From Pseudomonadota bacterium (GTDB lineage: Bacteria > Desulfobacterota > Binatia > Binatales > Binataceae): 42,339 nt of DNA. Under the pieces are notes generated by a model that was not told the DNA's origin, did no database searches, and saw only the letters and a program-made list of their open reading frames with translations. Positions within the stretch are counted from its first letter, which is position 1; every line of letters begins with the position of its first letter. The stretch covers positions 1-42,339 of the forward strand of contig JAJPIL010000002.1 in NCBI GenBank assembly GCA_021324755.1. Direction: 5' to 3'. Shown piece after piece: positions 36,533-42,339 of the stretch. The position numbers and the translations under genes were made by a program.

Positions 36533-37351
36533 TCAATCGGAATAGGCGTGTTCTGGACCAGGAAATCGACCTAGGCGCACGTCGCTTACATACTCCTTGG
36601 CAGCGCGGCTTATCTCGTCCCACAACCGAGCGTATCGCTTTGCAAACCTGGGTGGTGACTCTTCGCACAAACCAACCATATCGTGCATCACGAGCACCTG
36701 CCCATCGCATTGAGCGCCCGCGCCAATCCCGATGGTCGGAATATAAACTTTGGACGTTATCTCGGCGGCGAGCGAAGCCGGAACTCCCTCGAGCACAAGC
36801 GCGAAAGCGCCGGCGTCCTCCAAAGCCAAAGCGTCATCGAGAAGTTGCTGGCGTGAGCGCGCGCCGAATCGTTCGGAGCGGCCCTGAACCTTAAAGCCGC
36901 CCATCCGATGTACCGCCTGGGGAGTTAGTCCAACGTGCCCCATCACCGGGATTTCCGCCTCGACCAGGCGACGAACCGTTTGAGCGACGGTCACGCCGCC
37001 CTCCAACTTCACGGCCTCAGCTCCTCCCTCCTTGATCATGCGACCGGCACTATGGACGGCCTGTTCCGGACTTACCTGGTAAGAAAGAAACGGCATGTCC
37101 CCCACTACCAAGGCGCGTCTTACCGCCCGCGTCACTATCTGGACGTGATAAATCATCTGCTCGAGCGTAACCGGCAGGGTCGTGGGATGTCCTTGAACAA
37201 CCATCCCAAGGCTATCCCCGACCAGCAACAAATCGACGCCTGCGTCGTCAAAGATACGCGCGAAGGGATAGTCGTAAGCCGTAAGCGCGACAATCTTACG
37301 CCCCTCGGCCTTCATCCGAACCAAATCTGGAACGCGCACCTTATCCTTCAT
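36533..37351 (-). CDS. panB: 3-methyl-2-oxobutanoate hydroxymethyltransferase
   Basis: First committed step of pantothenate synthesis: transfers a hydroxymethyl group from methylene-tetrahydrofolate to ketoisovalerate. From ATG 37351 (GAGGTG ribosome site) it has 272 residues, normal length. It carries IVALTAYDYPFARIFDDAGV, LLVGDSLGMVVQGH, LVVGDMPFLSYQ, EGGAEAVKLEGG, PVMGHVGLTPQ and IPTIGIGAGAQCDGQVLV. The frame is open far upstream, but family alignment fixes this start. An intrinsic terminator ends 29 bases before the start codon, implying that expression depends on readthrough. Confidence 0.95.
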   Translation of the reverse strand: MKDKVRVPDLVRMKAEGRKIVALTAYDYPFARIFDDAGVDLLLVGDSLGMVVQGHPTTLPVTLEQMIYHVQIVTRAVRRALVVGDMPFLSYQVSPEQAVHSAGRMIKEGGAEAVKLEGGVTVAQTVRRLVEAEIPVMGHVGLTPQAVHRMGGFKVQGRSERFGARSRQQLLDDALALEDAGAFALVLEGVPASLAAEITSKVYIPTIGIGAGAQCDGQVLVMHDMVGLCEESPPRFAKRYARLWDEISRAAKEYVSDVRLGRFPGPEHAYSD

Positions 37352-37734
37352 AGCGCACCTCGAGGCTGCCAAGGGAGCCAAAAAGAAAATGGGGTTGCCG
37401 CGCACCGGCAACCCCACCGAAGTCAGACATAAATACTCGTCTCGGTCGGCAGTCCCGGTCCGGCTCGATCCAGGCAGCCTAAATCCGCCTAAACTATGGC
37501 AAAAACCTATTGCGCCCCCTGCTGGTCGCAACAGGCGCATTGCCCGGGCATCTACCCTGGACACGCACCTATTTGCTCATTTATCCCAGCCTCGGACCAA
37601 AGTAAAGCGACTTTATGCTTTAAGTTTACACCCGTTCCACCAATAACCAGAGCGAGTTTCAAAGTATCGAAGCGCCGCGTATTTCGCGTATTTTCCTCCA
37701 GCATGCGGGCTCGAAAGCTAAAGACGAAAAGTAG
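37352..37734 (-). promoter_or_regulatory. Long leader region of panB, candidate riboswitch/attenuator
   Basis: 383 bases without a gene between the PDZ-protein gene and panB. On the minus strand several stems can form before the terminator. TGCGCC pairs with GGCGCA (arms at about 37537-37532 and 37514-37509). A stem ACCG-AGAC / GTCT-(5-base bulge)-CGGT covers about 37445-37414. The direct repeat TTTAGGC occurs twice near 37495-37475. A candidate regulatory RNA class, the pan motif, is known upstream of panB genes in other bacteria; I could not test whether this matches it. Confidence 0.45.
37381..37415 (-). terminator. Intrinsic terminator directly in front of panB
   Basis: On the minus strand a perfect ten-pair GC-rich stem (GGGGTTGCCG / CGGCAACCCC, loop GTGCG) is followed at once by ATTTTCTTTTT. 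This is the best terminator of the window. Only 29 bases, including the ribosome site, separate it from the panB ATG. Confidence 0.8.
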
Positions 37735-38556
37735 CTACTTTTTCGCCGCAGCCGTCGCAAACGAAACACTAGGCATCTCGACCGGTATCTGCAAACGCTT
37801 CCCTCCACGCACAATATTCAAGTATACGATATCGCCAGGTTTGACATTCCTTACCTGATCATCGAACTCAAGAACGTTAGTTACTCGCACACCGTCGACG
37901 CCAATGACAAGGTCGAAAGACGTGCCGATTCGACTTTGGTCGACCGCTGCCATTACTAGCATCGCCGGCGGAAAGACCAAAGAGGCAGCCGCGAAAGCTC
38001 CGTCGATGAGGTAATGGGTAGTCGCGCGGTAGGGCTGAATCCCGGCCCGCGCTGCCGGACTTCCCGGAAGTACCGACTGCACAACTAGACCCTCCACCTC
38101 GGTGCCGTCGGCAAGCGGCGCAGACCCCTCGCGCACCTCGATTCCCAGCACCGAGGTGTAGCTACCATTCATCAGGAATTCGTTGAGCGTGGCAACCGGC
38201 GGTAAGTTTACCGGCGTCAACGTTTCACCGGCAGATTCAGAAGGTAAAGCGCCAGATGTCTCCGCCGACGATTGCGCACCCGCTCCAACAACAGAACCTT
38301 GGATGGGCGCTTGCGGCACTTCCAGCGACGTTGCGGGATCGGTCTGTGAGCCGAGCGCCGCCCCGGTCGCTTGCGCAACGAGAACGTTTTCGGCCATCAG
38401 CGATGGACGACGACATTGTCCCGCGGGCGACACGATCGCGCCGCCACTGACCGGCTCGCACGAAACCGCAAAGGTCGTGGACGCGGCGCCTACAATTTTC
38501 GGCACCAACAAAAAGACTCCCGTTGCCCCCACAGCAACGAGGACGATCTTGCGCAT
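37735..38556 (-). CDS. Secreted or membrane-anchored PDZ domain protein
   Basis: A 273-residue protein from ATG 38556 (GAGGTAA ribosome site). It has an N-terminal signal or anchor (MRKIVLVAVGATGVFLLVP), then a low-complexity Ser/Ala/Gln region (about 60-110) and a C-terminal PDZ domain (about 135-260). PDZ parts are SVLPGSPAARAGIQ, FDLVIGVDGVRV and VYLNIVRGGKRLQIPVEM. About 30 residues, hydrophobic in part (FAAASLVFPPAMLVMAAVD), are inserted between the first two, longer than in most PDZ domains but reminiscent of Deg-protease PDZ inserts. No protease domain is present. The family is not recognised beyond PDZ; type II secretion GspC is a distant alternative. Confidence 0.7.
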   Translation of the reverse strand: MRKIVLVAVGATGVFLLVPKIVGAASTTFAVSCEPVSGGAIVSPAGQCRRPSLMAENVLVAQATGAALGSQTDPATSLEVPQAPIQGSVVGAGAQSSAETSGALPSESAGETLTPVNLPPVATLNEFLMNGSYTSVLGIEVREGSAPLADGTEVEGLVVQSVLPGSPAARAGIQPYRATTHYLIDGAFAAASLVFPPAMLVMAAVDQSRIGTSFDLVIGVDGVRVTNVLEFDDQVRNVKPGDIVYLNIVRGGKRLQIPVEMPSVSFATAAAKK

Positions 38557-38566
38557 GGGCGTTACC

Positions 38567-39454
38567 TCACGCTTTGAGAAGCCGCCACTTGCCTTCATCT
38601 GCGTCTTCGGCGACGAGCCCCTCGAGCTTTAGCTTTTTGAGATGCGCGCGAACCGAACTACCAGCCGCCGCGTGCAGATAAGGCGGAACATCGGTGTATA
38701 TCTCCGCTACGATCTCGGAAACCGAGCGCCGCCCGCGACCTAGTACCTCGAGAATCTGTTGTTCGCGAAGTTCGCGATGGGCGATATACTCGCGAATCTT
38801 CTGCTCGGGATTTCTTATAGGCGGTCCGTGGCCAGGATATATAACCTCGATTTCCAGCGATAAAAGCTTTTTAAGAGAGTTCAGATACTGGGCAAGATCG
38901 CCGCCATCGTCGGGAATTACAGTTGTACCGGCTCCCAGAACCACGTCGCCGCTGAAAAGCGCCTTCTCCTCCACCAGATAGAAACAAAGGTGATCGGGAG
39001 CGTGACCCGGCGTATGGACCGCCTTTAGCGTCGCACCTTCGGTGGCTACAACCGCCCCATCGACCAACGGGACAACGTCTGCCACGGCAACCGAGTCGCG
39101 CCCTGGCCACGGCATCTTCAGCACGTCGAGACGGCCATAGCGCTCACGCACTTGGGGCACGCCACCGATGTGATCGATGTGAGCGTGGGTGACGACGATC
39201 GCTTCAAGCTCTGCCGCGTCGGCGAGTTCTCTAAGCGTCGCGCTCAGAAGCTCGCCGTACTCAGGCACTCCTTGGCCAGCATCCAAAAGCAGACGTTTTC
39301 GTCCTGTGCCGACAATGTAGGTATTGGTTCCGGGACCGGTAAAAGCGCTGGGATTTTTACCGAGCACGCTGACCACGCGCTCGGAGTAGCGGGCGTTGTC
39401 GGGCATCTGAAGACCAACCATTGAGTCGCTAACCACCCGCTTTGCCTCGCTCAT
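38567..39454 (-). CDS. Metallo-beta-lactamase-fold hydrolase with C-terminal winged helix (LACTB2-like)
   Basis: A 295-residue binuclear-zinc hydrolase. The start is ATG 39454, set by GGGAGG six bases ahead; the longer frame to 39607 runs into coaX. Metal motifs are THAHIDHIGG, TPGHAPDH, LFSGDVVLG and YPGHGP. The C-terminal about 70 residues (EQQILEVLGRGRRSVSEIV to the end) look like the small winged-helix domain of LACTB2-type proteins, which cleave RNA or thioesters. The substrate is unknown. It is 22 bases downstream of coaX and probably cotranscribed. Confidence 0.85.
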   Translation of the reverse strand: MSEAKRVVSDSMVGLQMPDNARYSERVVSVLGKNPSAFTGPGTNTYIVGTGRKRLLLDAGQGVPEYGELLSATLRELADAAELEAIVVTHAHIDHIGGVPQVRERYGRLDVLKMPWPGRDSVAVADVVPLVDGAVVATEGATLKAVHTPGHAPDHLCFYLVEEKALFSGDVVLGAGTTVIPDDGGDLAQYLNSLKKLLSLEIEVIYPGHGPPIRNPEQKIREYIAHRELREQQILEVLGRGRRSVSEIVAEIYTDVPPYLHAAAGSSVRAHLKKLKLEGLVAEDADEGKWRLLKA

Positions 39455-39476
39455 AGCCTGCCTCCCCATCCCAGCT

Positions 39477-40262
39477 CTAGCGTGCCGTCTCCGAACGACG
39501 ATTCCGCTCGTAAACCAGCCGCAATCCCTTGAGCGTGAGAAACTCGTCGACTTCTTCGATAGTGGTAGACTCGCGCGCGATAAGCGAAGCCAAGCCGCCG
39601 GTCGCAATCACACGAGCGCCTTCGCCGCGCTCTCGCTGAATACGTTCCACCAAACCGTCGACCAAAGCCGTGTAGCCGAAGATCAAGCCGGATTGGAGGG
39701 CATGTACGGTAGTTCTACCGACCACTTCGGGCGGCCGGGCGAGCTCAACCTGAAAGAGCCGGGCCGCGTGAGCGGCCAAAGCTTCCATGGAAACCCCTAA
39801 GCCAGGCGCGATCGCGCCTCCCGCATATTCTCCACGCGCGGTGACGTAGTCGAACGTTGTCGCGGTGCCAAAGTCGACCACGATGCACGCGCTGCGAAAA
39901 CGGTCATAGGCCGCAACCGCGTTCACTATTCGGTCGGCCCCGACATCCTTGGGATTTTCGTAAAGCACTGGAAGGCCCGTTTTAACCCCGGGACCTACGG
40001 TCAGCGGCTCACAGCGAAAGTACTCACGCGCCAACTGCTCGATAGTGGGTTCGAGAGGAGGCACAACACACGCAATCGCCACGCCCTCTGGGCGAAAGGG
40101 AACCGGCAAACCCGCCGCCGAAAGAAGACTGCTCAACAAAACCCGATGCTCGTCGTAGGTGCGCGTCCGATCGGTAGCGATCCGCCAGTGGTGCAGCAAG
40201 TGTTCTTGACGGTAGATGCCAACCACTGTGTGTGTATTGCCAACGTCGATCGCTACAAGCAT
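39477..40262 (-). CDS. coaX: Type III pantothenate kinase
   Basis: Phosphorylates pantothenate, the first step from vitamin to CoA. The type III (CoaX) enzymes belong to the ASKHA fold. The 261-residue protein begins MLVAIDVGNTHTVVGIY (phosphate-1 motif) and has ENPKDVGADRIVNAVAAY, the phosphate-2 motif VVDFGTATTFDYV, GGAIAPGLGVSMEAL and ATGGLASLIA. Start ATG 40262 fits the family; a GTG at 40298 adds 12 unsupported residues. With panB and panC nearby on the same strand, vitamin synthesis and its activation are clustered. Confidence 0.94.
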   Translation of the reverse strand: MLVAIDVGNTHTVVGIYRQEHLLHHWRIATDRTRTYDEHRVLLSSLLSAAGLPVPFRPEGVAIACVVPPLEPTIEQLAREYFRCEPLTVGPGVKTGLPVLYENPKDVGADRIVNAVAAYDRFRSACIVVDFGTATTFDYVTARGEYAGGAIAPGLGVSMEALAAHAARLFQVELARPPEVVGRTTVHALQSGLIFGYTALVDGLVERIQRERGEGARVIATGGLASLIARESTTIEEVDEFLTLKGLRLVYERNRRSETAR

Positions 40263-40930
40263 CTGGGAACTTTCACCTCTTTCCGAACCGTACCGCACCC
40301 TCCCAGGAACTCAGGCGGCTTTCTCAGCGACCCTCGCGGCTATCTCTCCTCCCCCGACTTGCCCCGGGCCGTCTGGGCCTAACCCAAAAGGAGGCAGGCT
40401 TAGACTGGGTCAAGTCTCCCGCAACTTAAAAGCCACTTTCTAGGCTAAATATTAATACCTATTGCTTTACAAAACTAGAGTTGCTTGCCTCCGAGCGCAC
40501 CAACGGCGAGCGAAAACGGAATAGCCCAACGCGTCTAAGACGGTACGGCCAAAGACGCAGTGCGTGGATCAAACTAGGAACCGGTACCGCTTTTCCACTG
40601 CTTAACGACTCCACTTTGCCCAACAACTCTTTGCGACGGTCGTCAAACTGGACGCCACGCCGGCCCGTAGGAGGGCAGCCTATCTGGCGCTCATGTCGAT
40701 TAACGTGGCCCATACTTGACTAACCCTTGAGGCTTACTGCCTCGATAGGGCAAGGCTCGCGGTTAGAGCACGCGCGTACTTCCTCTTGGAAGAGCGCCAA
40801 TTACGTTTAACTTTTTTGCCACCTTGGCGCCGAGACCGATGGGAGATTATTTCGAGTTTCGCAAGTCTACATCAAATTGCAGCTGGCGAATGGCTTTACA
40901 AAATTTTTCAAACAAGTAAGATTGCGACCG
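40263..40930. other. Long intergenic region, no gene supported
   Basis: 668 bases between the divergent coaX and SDR genes. Overlapping frames of about 80 codons on both strands (40459-40723) have no family features and look like chance. A perfect seven-base inverted repeat (GCGCCAA at 40794-40800 and TTGGCGC at 40824-40830, 23 apart) may be a regulatory site for the SDR gene. The part around 40440-40470 is AT-rich. Confidence 0.4.
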
Positions 40931-41689
40931 ATGGCTTTTGAGAAAGTCGCGATGGTAACAGGCGCCGGGCGAGGAATCGGCCGGCAAATTGCTTTACGGC
41001 TGGCGCACGAAGGCTACGCTGTCGGTCTTCTTGCTCGCACAAAGTCTCAGCTCGAGGAGACGGCCGACCTGATAAAACAGCAAGGCGGCACAGCCCTGGT
41101 CGTTCCGACCGACGTATCCAAACGGGAGCAAGTAGTCGTAGCGGTAACGACGATCGAGCAGGAGCTGGGACCGATCTCAGTGCTGATAAATAACGCTGGG
41201 GCTTACCTACGAAAGCCTTTCGCCGAGATCAGCGAGGAGGAGTTCGACTTTCAGCTGAAGGTTAACACTTACGGGCCGTTTTTCTGTTCCCAGGCGGTGG
41301 TGGAAAAAATGGCGGCCAGAGGCTCGGGCGTAATCATCTTCATTCTGGGTTCGGAAAGTCGTGGCGGCCCTGCGATGTACTCGGCGTACAACGCATCGAA
41401 AGCGGCTCAGCGAGAAATCGCCTTGTCTTTGGCTCACGAGTACATGTACCGTGGCATCCATTGCGCAACGCTCGACGTCGACGGGCCGGTCGACAGCCCC
41501 AGGGTGCGAGAGGCAATGCCGAACGCCCACCCGAATCAATTCATTTCGCCCGAAGCGATCTGCGACGAGATCGTTCATCTGGTAAACCAACCGCCCAACG
41601 CTTGGTCTTTCGTCGTCGACTTGCGGTCGCTTGCTCAATGGCGGCCGCGCGCATCTGCTAAGAAAAAGGCGGCGACCGAAGAGAAATAA
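40931..41689 (+). CDS. Short-chain dehydrogenase/reductase
   Basis: A classical SDR of 252 residues from ATG 40931. It has the cofactor motif VTGAGRGIGRQIALRLA near the N-terminus, LINNAGAYLRKPF, a serine in LGSESRGG, and the catalytic YSAYNASKAA. The substrate loop and C-terminus (DGPVDSPRVREAMPNAHP) are specific to this protein. The Arg after Gly-Ala-Gly-Arg-Gly and LLARTKSQLEE suggest NADPH. Substrate unknown; 3-oxoacyl-ACP reductases are related. The C-terminal tail is Lys-rich. The frame opens earlier (40877), with no support for the extra 18 residues. Confidence 0.85.
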   Translation: MAFEKVAMVTGAGRGIGRQIALRLAHEGYAVGLLARTKSQLEETADLIKQQGGTALVVPTDVSKREQVVVAVTTIEQELGPISVLINNAGAYLRKPFAEISEEEFDFQLKVNTYGPFFCSQAVVEKMAARGSGVIIFILGSESRGGPAMYSAYNASKAAQREIALSLAHEYMYRGIHCATLDVDGPVDSPRVREAMPNAHPNQFISPEAICDEIVHLVNQPPNAWSFVVDLRSLAQWRPRASAKKKAATEEK

Positions 41690-41718
41690 ACTTTACTGAC
41701 GACTAGGTCGTAGAGTTT
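41688..41718 (+). terminator. Possible weak terminator after the SDR gene
   Basis: ACGAC-TAG-GTCGT (41699-41711) is flanked by AAACT and AGTTT arms (41688-41692, 41714-41718) that can extend the stem with an internal loop. The T-run is only three bases, so termination is uncertain. Confidence 0.3.
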
Positions 41719-41920
41719 GCCGCAACTGGCGCGAAAAGACGAGCTGGAATTATTTCGCGGTCGACCCTTCCGATTCGATCGCGCTAAAAAGAGACCGAAT
41801 ATCTGACCGACTGGCGTGACTGCTGGGCGCACCGATGGTATCCGTGGGGCAAGAACGAGTCCGCGAGGGCGCGTCGGTTGGTCACGCGAACCCAGGGTAT
41901 CGTTTTAGCCAGCTAAGGAT

Positions 41921-41926
41921 TATACT
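41921..41926 (+). promoter_or_regulatory. Possible -10 box of the tRNA-Pro gene
   Basis: TATACT, four or five of six to consensus, 58 bases before the mature tRNA. No good -35 box at the right distance was found, so confidence is low. Confidence 0.3.
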
Positions 41927-41984
41927 CTCGATGGAGAAGCTGGTAGACCGGTTGCGTACCTAACTTGTCTCAACCCGCGTAGGT

Positions 41985-42061
41985 CGGGGCGTGGCGCAGC
42001 CTGGTAGCGCACACGCTTGGGGTGCGTGTGGTCGCCGGTTCAAATCCGGCCGCCCCGACCA
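41985..42061 (+). tRNA. tRNA-Pro (anticodon GGG)
   Basis: The cloverleaf can be folded by eye. The acceptor stem CGGGGCG pairs with CGCCCCG, including the C1-G72 pair typical of bacterial tRNA-Pro. The D arm has GGTAGCGC. The anticodon stem CACGC/GCGTG carries the loop TTGGGGT, with anticodon GGG at 42019-42021 reading CCC. The T arm has GGTTCAAATCC, and an encoded CCA end is present at 42059-42061. Confidence 0.97.
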
Positions 42062-42339
42062 AGAGAGCTCCGCCCGTTATCTCATGCGTTCAGGCAGATG
42101 ACAAGCCTGCACGCCTTTTATGTCAAGCACGCACGACTCGGGAAAAAGATAGGCGCTGTCGCACCGAAGTCAAATTCACGCTCTATCGTGAGCTTTCGGT
42201 GCCACGCTCTGGCAGTCAAGCCGCGTATCCGCGACGGCGTGCAACTTTCTTGCGAAAAGTCAGCAGGTAACCGGTGTGAAGAGGCTAGGAAAACGATCGA
42301 CTCGGTTATTGTTTTTCGCGCCTAACTAAGCATGCTCGA

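Noticed and set aside
40459-40723. Overlapping frames of about 80 codons on both strands between coaX and the SDR gene
   Set aside because: No domain, no ribosome site, Arg-rich; both strands open together suggests chance.

Overview
The window is 42.3 kb from a Gram-negative bacterium with a moderately high GC content. The Gram-negative call rests on ExbB-ExbD-TonB, SecD/YajC and a full hopanoid pathway. The gene set (hopanoid genes, a CruF-type carotenoid gene, many radical-SAM and CDP-alcohol enzymes) fits uncultured lineages once placed in the Deltaproteobacteria, for example Binatota. That placement is a guess from gene content; no phylogenetic marker was tested. No insertion sequence, phage gene, CRISPR array or integrase was seen, so this looks like chromosomal backbone.

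Layout. 1-3846 (minus): queA-tgt-yajC-secD, tRNA queuosine modification joined to protein export; secD runs off the left edge. 4157-8773: a quinone oxidoreductase, two hypothetical proteins and an exbB-exbD-tonB operon. 9023-11590: an M1 aminopeptidase. 11814-26548: a hopanoid island. Its core is a minus-strand run ispA, a zinc dehydrogenase, shc, dxr, hpnC, hpnD, hpnE, hpnA, flanked by hpnK, hpnG (the only plus-strand gene here), a CruF-family gene, and hpnH downstream of a TetR regulator. Together these cover isoprenoid precursor supply (Dxr), FPP (IspA), squalene (HpnC/D/E), cyclisation (Shc) and side-chain attachment and trimming (HpnH, HpnG). 26782-35124: a divergent locus that I cannot match to a described pathway. 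35437-40262 (minus): coaX, a metallo-beta-lactamase-fold hydrolase, a PDZ protein, panB, a small ORF and panC, that is, pantothenate/CoA synthesis. 40931-42061 (plus): a short-chain dehydrogenase and tRNA-Pro(GGG).

The most promising undescribed system is 26782-35124. On the minus strand are two HAD proteins, a sugar/inositol-phosphate-type nucleotidyltransferase, an ATP-grasp enzyme, a class III aminotransferase and a Gfo/Idh/MocA dehydrogenase. On the plus strand are a membrane CDP-alcohol phosphotransferase with a degenerate nucleotidyltransferase domain fused in front, and a B12-type radical-SAM enzyme. Together they look like a pathway that makes, activates and attaches an amino-polyol (possibly aminocyclitol) phosphate head group. 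The two arms diverge from a 279-bp region containing several palindromes and a TTGACA promoter only a few bases from the start codon.

Other points that stand out: an in-frame TGA inside the dehydrogenase gene of that locus; a perfect 11-bp inverted repeat over the tetR-hpnH promoter; a strong intrinsic terminator directly in front of panB with no room for a promoter behind it, implying attenuation or a riboswitch; a Thr-to-Ala change in the catalytic motif of squalene-hopene cyclase; and two HAD proteins that both lack the usual second aspartate.
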